A DNA stretch of 64,000 nt from contig NZ_BQYM01000008.1 in assembly GCF_026008515.1 (NCBI RefSeq), positions 62,001 to 126,000 on the forward strand, in the 5' to 3' direction. The DNA is from Hoyosella levis (GTDB lineage Bacteria; Actinomycetota; Actinomycetes; Mycobacteriales; Mycobacteriaceae). The position numbers and the translations under genes are program-made. Below are positions 42,457 to 50,072 of the stretch, one piece after another. Positions within the stretch are counted from its first letter, which is position 1, and each line of letters starts with the position of its first letter. Below the pieces are notes generated by a model that saw nothing but the letters and a program-made list of their open reading frames with translations, searched no databases and was not told the DNA's origin.

Positions 42457-43479
42457 CCCGTCGACGCGCTGGGCGGTCTCGGAGAGGATCGAGACGTACT
42501 CGTCGAGTCCCCACGTGAGCGACAGCGCCGTGGGCGGGGAGACAGCCGCGATGAACGAGGTGCCGACGATCTCGGCCACGCGCCCGTCCTGTACCTGGCC
42601 CATCAGCTCGGCCTCGGGGGAGGTGAGGAACTCCGCGGACGCTTCGGGGGTATCCGCGTAGGAGACAAGGATGTCGCTCTCGAGGTCGCCGAGGCGTTCC
42701 TGGCTGAGCGTGTAGTAGAACGTTGAGTCACCGTTGGCGAGCGCATCGACGCTCTCGGCGTTGACGAGCCCGAGGTCGAGGGTGAAGCCGACCCGCGGAT
42801 CGGCTGGCTTGTAGACGTAGAACGCATCGGGAGTGTTGAACACCATCGCGACGGACTTGCCCGCCAGCTCGGGGTGCTCCTCGGCCTTCGCGGCGATCTG
42901 AGCCTCGATATCGGCGAGCAGTGCATCGGCCTCATCGGCCTTGCCGAGGGCCTCGCCAACGATGCGGATGGTCTCGCGCCAAGGTGTGGACCATGCCTTG
43001 TCCGGGTACGCGACGGTCGGCGCGATCTGGCTGAGCTGCTCATAATCGGACTCGGTGATGCCGGAGTAGACGGCCAGGATCAGGTCCGGCGCTGCCGCAG
43101 CGATAGCCTCGAACGGAGGCTCGCTGGCTTCCGGCAACATCGTGGGCGTGGCGTCACCGCTCTCATCGAGAGCTTCCTGGACCCAGGGCAGCATGCCGTT
43201 CTCATCGCCGCCATAGGTCTGGCTCTGGATCGCCACGGGCGTGACGCCGAGCGCGACAGCAGCATCAGCACTGCCCCAGCCCCAGGTAGCAACACGCTCC
43301 GGGGAATCCTCGATGGTGGTCTCCCCAAAAGCATGGGAAATGGTGATGGGGAACTCTCCATCACCGGAGGAAGCGTTGGTCGACTGCTCGGCCTGGCCAC
43401 CGCAGGCGGCCACGGCGAGCGTCATGCTCGCGAGCAGCGCGCCCAGCAGGGGCGCGGCGCGATGGCGACGATGCACCAT
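42451..43479 (-). CDS. Iron-siderophore ABC transporter substrate-binding lipoprotein
   Basis: 342 aa. Lipobox LAVAACGG near residues 21-28. Residues 45-335 form a FecB/FhuD-type binding protein (ITISHAFGETTIEDSPERVATWGWGSADAAVALG, EAIAAAAPDLILA, YSGITESDYEQLSQIAPTVAY). This family delivers ferric siderophores or haem to a FecCD-type permease, which is not encoded nearby. AAGGAG precedes the ATG. Upstream, two GAACTAGGG-like half-sites are present, but no convincing IdeR box could be drawn. Confidence 0.92.
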   Translation of the reverse strand: MVHRRHRAAPLLGALLASMTLAVAACGGQAEQSTNASSGDGEFPITISHAFGETTIEDSPERVATWGWGSADAAVALGVTPVAIQSQTYGGDENGMLPWVQEALDESGDATPTMLPEASEPPFEAIAAAAPDLILAVYSGITESDYEQLSQIAPTVAYPDKAWSTPWRETIRIVGEALGKADEADALLADIEAQIAAKAEEHPELAGKSVAMVFNTPDAFYVYKPADPRVGFTLDLGLVNAESVDALANGDSTFYYTLSQERLGDLESDILVSYADTPEASAEFLTSPEAELMGQVQDGRVAEIVGTSFIAAVSPPTALSLTWGLDEYVSILSETAQRVDGS

Positions 43480-43540
43480 GGTTAACTCCTTGGCTCACGG
43501 AATCAATGTTGCGGCGAACCCTAGTTCCCCAGCTTTTGCC

Positions 43541-43960
43541 CTAGTTGTATACGCGGTTATCCAGCATCGATGACGACAATTCAGGTCCGGCCCGCGCGCT
43601 CGCGCGCACCTGCCACGCCGCGATCCACTCCCCTTCCGTCCCGCTTGCTCGCCGCACCGGCCGCACGACATCGACGCGCACATCCCCGCCGTCGATCCGG
43701 CACTCCTCGAGGGTGACCCGATTGCGCCGGGCAATCTCGCGGGCGACCGCGCACGGCTCGCCCGGCAGCGCCCAGGCGTGATGCTGGGCGGCCGCGAGCG
43801 CCGCGAGATCGGCACCCGCCTGCGCCGAATGCCGGGCCGCCACCACCGCAACAAGGTGAAGCACCATGACAACGATGAGAACAAGGACCAACATGCCGGC
43901 CGCAGCGATCACCGTTGCGCTGCCGTCGTCATTGCCCAATCGTGTAGCGCGCGAGCTCAA
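43541..43960 (-). CDS. TadE/TadG-like pilus-assembly protein (helicase-neighbourhood type)
   Basis: 139 aa. N-terminal helix ATVIAAAGMLVLVLIVVMVLHLVAVV after GDDGSA, then ARHSAQAGADLAALAAA and a soluble domain with cysteines (GEPCAVAREIA; EECRIDGG). This matches the short Flp-type minor-pilin proteins that end actinobacterial Tad loci. Its ATG overlaps the TadE stop by 4 nt. Confidence 0.88.
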   Translation of the reverse strand: MSSRATRLGNDDGSATVIAAAGMLVLVLIVVMVLHLVAVVAARHSAQAGADLAALAAAQHHAWALPGEPCAVAREIARRNRVTLEECRIDGGDVRVDVVRPVRRASGTEGEWIAAWQVRASARAGPELSSSMLDNRVYN

Positions 43961-44274
43961 CCCTGCCGCCTGCCTGGCTCGATGGCAGCAATCGATTCGG
44001 CAGTCAGCGTGAGACCAGGAAGCATGGCTGGCCGTAGCGTCACCCTGGCAGTCACCAGCATTCCGTCGTCAGCGATCGAGATCGTCGCGTCGCCGGGCGC
44101 GAGCCGGGCGCCCGCATCGACCGCCCGGCCCTGCTCGTCCCGGGCAGCCACGAGCGCCACCTCGCGTGCCGCATCGATGCACCGCACATAGGAGGCACCG
44201 ACTCCCAGCACGCCTACGCACATGCCGATCACCATGACGAGGATCGCCATCGCGAGCGCTGTCTCCACCGTCAC
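43957..44274 (-). CDS. TadE-type pilus-assembly protein; start uncertain
   Basis: 105 aa from a GTG at 44274. Motif AVTVETALAMAILVMVIGM is the TadE prepilin-like helix, followed by VRCIDAAREVALVAARDE. Relatives normally have about ten more residues before TVET. Here the frame is open further upstream (GDDEG precedes), but no ATG, GTG or TTG occurs in frame until well inside the pilin gene. The intervening 83 bp hold an 18-bp tandem repeat (44318-44359), which may have altered the original start region. It probably forms a minor pilin. Confidence 0.75.
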   Translation of the reverse strand: MTVETALAMAILVMVIGMCVGVLGVGASYVRCIDAAREVALVAARDEQGRAVDAGARLAPGDATISIADDGMLVTARVTLRPAMLPGLTLTAESIAAIEPGRRQG

Positions 44275-44317
44275 GGCGCCCTCGTCGTCGCCAAGGCGAC
44301 GTCTCGCGGTGCGCTGG

Positions 44318-44359
44318 CCAGCTGGGCTAGGGGGTCTAGCTGGAGCCGGGGGTCCAGCT
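44318..44359. repeat. 18-bp tandem repeat after the pilin stop
   Basis: On the minus strand AGCTGGACCCCCGGCTCC (44359-44342), then AGCTAGACCCCCTAGCCC (44341-44324), then AGCTGG. It begins inside the TAG stop codon of the pilin gene (44360-44358) and lies just before the TadE gene. Confidence 0.8.
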
Positions 44360-44555
44360 AGATCTGGGTGGATAGGGCCTGCTCGATGATCCTGGTCAGC
44401 GCGCCAACGACCGCGTCGCTCGAGACCACGGCGTAGAGCAATGCCGCGAACGCGGCTGCCGCCACGGTGCCTATTGCATACTCGACGGTGCTCATTCCCT
44501 CGTCGTCGCGGGCAAGCTGGCGGAGCCTGCCGACCGGAATGCGTGGTGCCTTCAT
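44358..44555 (-). CDS. Flp-type pilin (DUF4244)
   Basis: 65 aa from the ATG at 44555, preceded by AAAGGA. A short basic leader is followed by DDEGMSTVEYAIGTVAAAAFAALLYAVV: the Gly-Met/Ser-Thr-Val-Glu-Tyr pattern of Flp prepilins with processing before the hydrophobic helix and Glu5-like residue. It should be the major structural subunit of the Tad pilus encoded here. A longer frame starting at 44606 is less likely. Confidence 0.88.
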   Translation of the reverse strand: MKAPRIPVGRLRQLARDDEGMSTVEYAIGTVAAAAFAALLYAVVSSDAVVGALTRIIEQALSTQI

Positions 44556-44705
44556 TGTTTTCCTTTCGATTGCCCGGTCGCCGGTTGGCGTCCCGGGAGG
44601 ATTCATACGTTTCCGCGAACGGGGCCCGGAAGTCGGTGCAGGCTCGGACTTCGGCGGGGGCGCGGATGTCGATAGATGCAGGGATGTCGATGGAGGCTGG
44701 AATGC

Positions 44706-45284
44706 TCATCGCAGGACCGCCGGGGCGAGCTGGGTGGCAAGGCCGACCACGACGGGGATGATCCCGAGGCAGAGGAACGCAGGCAGGAAGCAGAGCCCAA
44801 GGGGCGCGGCGATGAGGACGGATGCTTTCTCGGCACGCGCGATGGCAGCATGGTGCTGCTCGTCGCGCAGCGTTCGCGCAGCGCTTCTGGCTGTCGCAGC
44901 GAGTTGGGTCCCGGTGCGATGCGAGCGCTGTGCCGCTCGCGCGAAGGCCCGCTCTTCAGGGGATGTGGCGGCGGTCGACCAGGCGGTGGCAGCGTCAATT
45001 CCGAACCCAAGCAGTTCGGCCACGCGCCCAAAGATGGTGGTTCCCGTGGCGCGGGCGACCGCTTGGGCGGCCGCGGCAGGCCCGAGGCCCGCCGTCAGGC
45101 AGGCAGCGTAGAGGTCGAGCGCGAGCGGTTCGAGCGGGGCTTGCCGTGCCGTGGGCGCGATGCTCCCCACGACGCCTCCCTCGCGGCGGTGGATCTGGCT
45201 CAGCCGGGGCACGAGCGCCCGCTCCGGGTAGGCGAGGATTCCGGCTCCAGCGAGAATGCACGCGATGGCTGTGGCTGTGGTCAT
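44706..45284 (-). CDS. TadC-like type II/IV secretion F protein
   Basis: 192 aa inner-membrane platform protein: a hydrophobic N-terminus, LDLYAACLTAGLGPAAAAQAVA, AARTLRDEQHHAAIARAEKASVLIAAPLGLCFLPAFLCLGIIPVVVGL (GspF-type final helices). Its start overlaps the TadB stop by 4 nt. Works with TadB to anchor the pilus machine. Shorter than non-actinobacterial TadC, as usual for this lineage. Confidence 0.9.
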   Translation of the reverse strand: MTTATAIACILAGAGILAYPERALVPRLSQIHRREGGVVGSIAPTARQAPLEPLALDLYAACLTAGLGPAAAAQAVARATGTTIFGRVAELLGFGIDAATAWSTAATSPEERAFARAAQRSHRTGTQLAATARSAARTLRDEQHHAAIARAEKASVLIAAPLGLCFLPAFLCLGIIPVVVGLATQLAPAVLR

Positions 45285-46090
45285 CCGCGGGCCGCCTTCT
45301 CAGTAATGGCGTGTGTCCACAGCAAACCGGTGCACGCGAGGGTGGCGCCGACGAGCAGCAGCGCGTTGCCGATCGATGTAGTGACAAGGACGCGCAGCGG
45401 GCTCGCGCCGATCAGTTCACCGAGGATCGTGCCGAGCGCGGGAAGCATTGCGAGCAGGACTGCGGTCGCCCGGGCGCCGGCGAGCGTTGCGCGTACGTGC
45501 TTGTCGTGCCTGTCGCCGAGAACGAGCCCGGCCCTGGCCTCATCGAGCAGGGTCGCGAGAGGTACGCCTTGGGTGGTGGCTAGCATCCAGGCTGCTCCGA
45601 TGTGCCTCACGCGGGCATCCGCGCCTGGGTACTCGAACGCTCCGGCGACGGGCAGGCCTAGCTGCGTCCGTGCTGACGCCCGGGCGAAGGCTCCGGCGAT
45701 GCTCTGCTGATGATCGCTGCGAAGGCCGGCCGTCGCAGCGGCGGGGTGAGCACCGGCGCGCAGCTCAGCGATGATGTCATCGAGGCAACCTAGGAGTGTC
45801 GCGGCGGATAGCTCGGTTGCCCGGCGCGACCGTGCGCGCGAATGTAGGCGTCCGGCCGTGGCCGCGATGATGACCGCGACCAGCGTGAGTGCAGGGCCGA
45901 GCAGGATCACGGTTGCCAGCAGTGCGAGGGCACCGGCCATCCACTGCCACCCCCGGACGTGGGCGCGCAGCCGGAGCTGCCTCGCTAGCCATGCGTGGCG
46001 GGCGATCCCGAGCTGCTCGAGCCGGGGACGCACGGTCGCGGCGGGGATTGCGAGCAATGCCGCGGCCGCGAGGATGAGGCTAGGGCCCAT
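45281..46090 (-). CDS. TadB-like type II/IV secretion F protein
   Basis: 269 aa from the ATG at 46090. Paired N-terminal helices (SLILAAAALLAIPAATV; WMAGALALLATVILLGPALTLVAVIIAA), a GspF domain (LLGCLDDIIAELRAGAHPAAA, GAAWMLATTQGVPLATLLDEA) and C-terminal helices (VLLAMLPALGTILGELIG; IGNALLLVGATLACTGLLW). Overlaps TadA by 11 nt and TadC by 4 nt, so one polycistronic mRNA. Confidence 0.9.
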   Translation of the reverse strand: MGPSLILAAAALLAIPAATVRPRLEQLGIARHAWLARQLRLRAHVRGWQWMAGALALLATVILLGPALTLVAVIIAATAGRLHSRARSRRATELSAATLLGCLDDIIAELRAGAHPAAATAGLRSDHQQSIAGAFARASARTQLGLPVAGAFEYPGADARVRHIGAAWMLATTQGVPLATLLDEARAGLVLGDRHDKHVRATLAGARATAVLLAMLPALGTILGELIGASPLRVLVTTSIGNALLLVGATLACTGLLWTHAITEKAARG

Positions 46091-47270
46091 GGTGCCCTCC
46101 GGTGGTGTGGTCCTGCCGGGCGAGCAGTGCGAGGAGGTCCGTCCATGCCGTGCTCGCGCCGTGCCGCGCCGTCCATGCGGTCTCGACGGTGGTGAGTCCG
46201 TTCGGGTGGGGCTTGATGATCCCGATCTCTGCGAGCACGCGCTGCGTGTGCTCGCGCTGGACATGAAGCACGACGTGGGCGGCCGCCGCGAGCTGGGCAT
46301 GGAGAGCTCGCCGTGGCAATCCGCCGAGCGCTGCGAGCGCTTCGAGACGGGCGGGGAGCTCGCGGGGCGAATTTGCGTGCACGGTTCCCGCCCCTCCCTC
46401 GTGCCCGGTGTTGAGCGCTGCGAGAAGGTCGACGACCTCGCTGCCGCGCACCTCACCGATGACGAGCCGATCAGGACGCATGCGCAGCGCCTGGCGGATG
46501 AGGTCGCGCAGCGGTATGGCGCCGATGCCCTCGATGTTGGCGGCGCGGGCGGCGAGCCGCACGAGGTGCGGGTGAGGTGGATTGAGCTCGGTGGCGTCCT
46601 CGATGCAGATGATGCGCTCGTGACGGGGCACCTCTGCGAGCAGGGCAGCGAGCAGCGTGGTCTTGCCTGTACCGGTGCCTCCGGTGATGAGGAACGAGCG
46701 GCGCGCGTGGATGAGCGACTCGAGCAACTGCTGGCTGGCCGGGGTAAGCATGCCAGTGCCCGTCAGATCACGGAGGCTGTGGCGAGCGGGCCGGAGGATG
46801 CGCAGGGAGATGCACGTTCCGTCGACGGATAGCGGGGGCAGCATGGCATGCAGCCGGACCGAGGTGGCGGCGTGACCACGGGGCACGTGGCCGTCGACCC
46901 AGGGCTGTGATTCATCGAGTCGTTTGCCCGCAGCGATGGCGAGGCGCTGGGCAAGGCGCCGGACGGATTGCTCATCGGGCAGGTGCACCTCCGTGGGGGC
47001 GAGGCCGCTGCCCCGGTCGGCGTATACGGTCCCGGCACCGTTGACGATCACATCAGTGATGGTCTCGTCGTCGAGCAGGGCGTCGAGCGGGCCTGCGCCG
47101 TTGAGGTCGGTATGCACCGCGCGGAGGACCGCGAGGGTGTCGTGATCGCTGATCATCCCGCGCGACTCGTCGCGAATCAGGGTTACGAGTTGCTCCGGGG
47201 TGGGGTGCTGGTTGTTGTCGGCCAGCCGCGCCCGGACCCTGTCGAGAAGCTGCGCGTGCTGCTGGGTCAT
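46080..47270 (-). CDS. tadA: TadA family secretion/pilus ATPase
   Basis: Powers Tad pilus assembly. 396 aa. GspE-type NTPase with Walker A GGTGTGKTTLL near residues 196-206, the Asp box IICIEDATELNPP, Walker B region RPDRLVIGEVRGSEVVDLLAALNTGHEGGAGTVHANS with the His box, and the N-terminal segment GPLDALLDDETITDVIVNG. Its start overlaps the Ssd stop by 4 nt. Order Ssd-TadA-TadB-TadC-Flp-TadE-TadG equals Rv3660c-Rv3654c. Confidence 0.94.
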   Translation of the reverse strand: MTQQHAQLLDRVRARLADNNQHPTPEQLVTLIRDESRGMISDHDTLAVLRAVHTDLNGAGPLDALLDDETITDVIVNGAGTVYADRGSGLAPTEVHLPDEQSVRRLAQRLAIAAGKRLDESQPWVDGHVPRGHAATSVRLHAMLPPLSVDGTCISLRILRPARHSLRDLTGTGMLTPASQQLLESLIHARRSFLITGGTGTGKTTLLAALLAEVPRHERIICIEDATELNPPHPHLVRLAARAANIEGIGAIPLRDLIRQALRMRPDRLVIGEVRGSEVVDLLAALNTGHEGGAGTVHANSPRELPARLEALAALGGLPRRALHAQLAAAAHVVLHVQREHTQRVLAEIGIIKPHPNGLTTVETAWTARHGASTAWTDLLALLARQDHTTGGHHGP

Positions 47271-48478
47271 GTCGCCCCGCTTGTGGAGGTGGGCCTGCCC
47301 TGGTCGATGGATGGCTGCGCGAGCACAGACATGGCTGCTTTGCGCAGCGGCGACCGGGCGGACAGGCTCAGGCCGCTGGTGTCGATCCGGTAATCGAGCC
47401 GGGGCTCAGGGCGCATGGAGGCAATCACTCGGGCATTGCATGCCTGGCTGATGGTGGTGGCCGCGAGTCCACTGGGCGCGGGCCCGCGGACGATGATGCC
47501 GATGTCGCGGCTGCGCGGCCGCGTCCATTGCATGACCTTTTGCGCCGCTGCGCAGGCCCTGAGGTTGGCGGGAACCACGATGACGGTGAGGTCGGCCGCG
47601 GCGCAGGCGGTGACTGCGGCGGCGTCTCCGGTGCGTGGCATGTCGCAGACCGTGAGCCGCCCGGAATCGCGGGCGGAGGCAAGGATGGTCTCGAGCGCGG
47701 GCGGGCTAGGCGGTGTCACCTCGGTGCCGCGCTGGTGGGCGAGGAACGCCGTGGTGCCGTGGGAGGGCAGCGCGGACCACAGTGCTTCGGGCGCGATGCT
47801 GCCCGTGATGGCCGCGATGTCATGCCAGCGGGGCCCGGGATCGTTCTCCGCTGCGAGCAGCAGGTCAATGCCGCAGCCGTGGCCATCGAGGTCGATGACG
47901 AGGGAGTCATGCACGTGGGCCAGAGCGAGCGCGGCAGCGAACACGGTCGCGCCGGCTCCGCCGCAGGCACCGGTGACAGCGATAGTGCGGCCACGGCTGG
48001 TGCTGCTGCGCGAGCGGAGGCCGGAAATGGCCTGCATCATGGCGTGCTCGTCGTCTGGGAGCTCGAAGACGTGCTCGGTGCCGAGCGCGACATGATCGCG
48101 CCATGCGTCCGGGCTGGGGCGGGCGGTGTTGCCGCGGACAACCACACTGATGATGCTGCTCCGGCGGCCGAGCCCGCTCTCCCGGCAGCGCCGGGCACCG
48201 AGGTCGTCAAGGATCACGAGCGGCGCGGTCTCCCAGAGCGTGCGCAGTGACGGCGCCTCGCTGGTGCTGGATAGGCCCCGGGCCGCGGGAAGTGCGCTGC
48301 TCCCAGGTTCATGCTGGTCCGCCTCGACGATGCCGAGGCCAAGCGAGGCGGTGATGCGCCGGGTGCTGGCGAGCAGCTCGGGATCGTGGATATGGGCGAG
48401 CGCGGCGTCGGGATGGGCCGGATATGCGTGGTCCGCGCCGGGAAGCTTGGGCATGCCCCAACTGTGCGGGGACGCCAT
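47267..48478 (-). CDS. ssd: Septum-site-determining protein Ssd (CpaE/MinD-like)
   Basis: 403 aa. A P-loop ATPase of the ParA/MinD class: an unusual Walker A (TGACGGAGATVFAAALALAH near 169-188), then SLVIDLDGHGCGIDLLL and LTVCDMPRTGDAAAVTACAAADLTVIVVPA. The N-terminal receiver-like part is CpaE-like, so pilus positioning is as likely as septum control. Start ATG 48478, with ATG 48454 as alternative. The 6C sRNA gene lies just upstream on the same strand. Confidence 0.88.
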   Translation of the reverse strand: MASPHSWGMPKLPGADHAYPAHPDAALAHIHDPELLASTRRITASLGLGIVEADQHEPGSSALPAARGLSSTSEAPSLRTLWETAPLVILDDLGARRCRESGLGRRSSIISVVVRGNTARPSPDAWRDHVALGTEHVFELPDDEHAMMQAISGLRSRSSTSRGRTIAVTGACGGAGATVFAAALALAHVHDSLVIDLDGHGCGIDLLLAAENDPGPRWHDIAAITGSIAPEALWSALPSHGTTAFLAHQRGTEVTPPSPPALETILASARDSGRLTVCDMPRTGDAAAVTACAAADLTVIVVPANLRACAAAQKVMQWTRPRSRDIGIIVRGPAPSGLAATTISQACNARVIASMRPEPRLDYRIDTSGLSLSARSPLRKAAMSVLAQPSIDQGRPTSTSGAT

Positions 48479-48559
48479 TCAAGGTTCGAGCTACAGCAGC
48501 TCGACTGTGGATAAACCGGCCTCTGTGGATAACACCGCGGGAGTGGCCACCAGGGTGTA

Positions 48560-48654
48560 GATAGAGGACGACCCCCGCCAGGGGGGGAGGGGCGGGGGTC
48601 GTCGGAGTTCAGCCCCGGGGGGTCGGGCTGAACTCACCCGGATCATGTCCGAGT
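48560..48654 (-). ncRNA. 6C small RNA (B11 / ncRv13660c type)
   Basis: Read on the minus strand there are two adjacent perfect hairpins. The first is 11 bp, GAGTTCAGCCC / GGGCTGAACTC (48635-48605), with ACCCCCCGG in its loop region. The second is 13 bp, GACGACCCCCGCC / GGCGGGGGTCGTC (48603-48567), with a loop holding seven Cs. C-rich loops on two hairpins define the actinobacterial 6C RNA, and the location just upstream of ssd matches mycobacterial B11. A TACTAT -10 box lies at 48666-48661. The 5' end is estimated about 7 nt downstream of it and the 3' end just after the second hairpin. B11 affects growth and replication genes in mycobacteria through its C-loops. Confidence 0.85.
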
Positions 48655-48660
48655 GCCTTC

Positions 48661-48666
48661 ATAGTA
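48661..48666 (-). promoter_or_regulatory. -10 box of the 6C sRNA
   Basis: TACTAT on the minus strand, about 25 nt before the first hairpin. No clear -35 element was recognised. Confidence 0.5.
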
Positions 48667-48795
48667 CACACGATCGCGCAAGTGTTTCCGCAATCAAGCA
48701 CCAAATCTTGGACAAATCTCAGTCTACAACCAGCCCTCTACAGGATCAACGCCGAACGTGCAGCGCGGACAGCGGCAAACTGTGGCCAGTGCCAC

Positions 48796-48801
48796 TATCC
48801 T
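48796..48801 (+). promoter_or_regulatory. -10 box of the HAD phosphatase gene (leaderless)
   Basis: TATCCT followed by six bases and then the GTG start at 48808, so the mRNA probably begins at the start codon. There is no ribosome-binding site. Confidence 0.45.
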
Positions 48802-48807
48802 GGGCGT

Positions 48808-49629
48808 GTGACTCACCCTCATGATGGCACCGCGCACGAGCGATCCCCTGCCGCCTTCTTCGACCTGGACAAATCCATCATCGCGAGGTCATCAACGCTG
48901 GCATTCAGCAAGCCATTCGCGGAGACCGGGCTGATCAATAGGCGGGCGGTGCTCAAGAGCAGCTATGCGCAGTTCCTCGCGCTGCTGCCGGGAGCCGACC
49001 ATGAGCAGACAGAGCGCTTGCGCACCCATATCGCCTCGATGTGCGCTGGCTGGGAGATCGAGCAGGTGGAGGCGATCGTCGAGGAAACGCTGCGCGATAT
49101 TGTCACGCCGTTCGTGTTCGCCGAATCGGCAGCGGTCATGGAGGACCACCGCTCGCGCGGCCATGCCGTGGTGGTGGTCTCGGCGTCCGGCCGCGAGGTC
49201 GTCGCGCCCATCGCTGATGCGCTAGGGGCGGACGCGATCATTGCCAGCGAGATGGCCGCGAAGGATGGCAAGTACACGGGTGGCTATTCGTTCTATTGCC
49301 AGGGCGAAGAAAAGTCCGATGCGATCTTCCGGCTCGCTGCGGAAAGAAACTATGACCTCGCGCAGAGCTACGCGTACTCCGATTCGATCTCGGACTTGCC
49401 GATGCTTGATCTTGTCGGGCATCCCACCGCGGTCAACCCTGATCGACAATTGCGGCGAAAAGCGGCATCGGCGGGCTGGCCCATCCTGACTTTCTCGGAT
49501 TCCATTTCACTGCGGGAGCACCTCCCCGCGCCGTCCACGCGGACGCTCGCCACCACTGCCGCGGTCGGGCTCGGGGCGGCCCTTGCGGCGGGCGCTGTGG
49601 CGCTCAGTTTCCTGCGGCGAGCCCGCTAG
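48808..49629 (+). CDS. HAD-IB family hydrolase (SerB-like phosphatase)
   Basis: 273 aa. HAD motif I FFDLDKSIIARSS (catalytic Asp19 and Asp21), motif II VVVVSASGREV, motif III Lys (GEEKSDAI) and motif IV YAYSDSISDLPML. C1-type cap domain between motifs I and II. A final hydrophobic segment (TAAVGLGAALAAGAVALSFL) ending in RRAR anchors it to the membrane, as in Rv3661 relatives. Substrate unknown: phosphoserine-like or phospholipid head group. Start chosen by the leaderless promoter; a longer frame to 48682 crosses the sRNA promoter. Confidence 0.9.
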   Translation: MTHPHDGTAHERSPAAFFDLDKSIIARSSTLAFSKPFAETGLINRRAVLKSSYAQFLALLPGADHEQTERLRTHIASMCAGWEIEQVEAIVEETLRDIVTPFVFAESAAVMEDHRSRGHAVVVVSASGREVVAPIADALGADAIIASEMAAKDGKYTGGYSFYCQGEEKSDAIFRLAAERNYDLAQSYAYSDSISDLPMLDLVGHPTAVNPDRQLRRKAASAGWPILTFSDSISLREHLPAPSTRTLATTAAVGLGAALAAGAVALSFLRRAR

Positions 49630-49957
49630 AAGTTTCTGGACTCGCTCCAATTCACTCGAACCCCTTGCAGCGGATGCAGGTCAGGAGTACAAAATAGGTA
49701 AGGGAGCACGACAGGACAGGGCCGAATCGGAAGAGAAGATCTCGACTCCCCCGGTCAAAGCTCCTGGGCACGAGCACCAGGCACCCACGCGGAGCACGCC
49801 GCGTAAGGGCAGAAGTGTTGTGGGCCTGCGAAACGTCACCAATACCGGACTAGTTCTCCCCTTGTGGGAAGGGGAAGCAATTTCAGGTGGCGCTCTCGCC
49901 GAGGCCTTCCCACACAACCCACATAAGCACGCATGGTAACCTGGGACTCAGTGCTAC
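49630..49957. other. Intergenic stretch with a structured element
   Basis: No convincing gene in about 330 bp between the HAD gene and a terminator. A 52-nt structure at 49863-49914 has a 10-bp outer stem TGTGGGAAGG / CCTTCCCACA and an inner GGCG-CTCT-CGCC hairpin. Together with the terminator at 49958 it could be a small RNA on the plus strand. Confidence 0.45.
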
Positions 49958-49992
49958 GCGGGCGGTGAATTGGGTTTCACCGCCCGCTTTTT
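49958..49992 (+). terminator. Rho-independent terminator
   Basis: 12-bp perfect stem GCGGGCGGTGAA / TTCACCGCCCGC, 6-nt loop, then TTTTT. It lies 330 bp after the HAD gene, further than expected for that gene's own terminator. Confidence 0.93.
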
Positions 49993-50072
49993 AATGCCTG
50001 GATGTCCCCAGTGGCGCGCGACGAATTTTCATGATCGCGCCCCATTCATGATCACCATCGGCGCATTCCCGG

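Noticed and set aside
43480-43545. IdeR/DtxR iron box before the siderophore-binding lipoprotein
   Set aside because: Two AACTAGGG half-sites occur, but no 19-bp palindrome near the TTAGG-type consensus could be formed.
48567-48635. Two ordinary terminators between ssd and the HAD gene
   Set aside because: No gene ends there on either strand, there are no good T-runs, and the C-rich loops plus position identify a 6C RNA instead.
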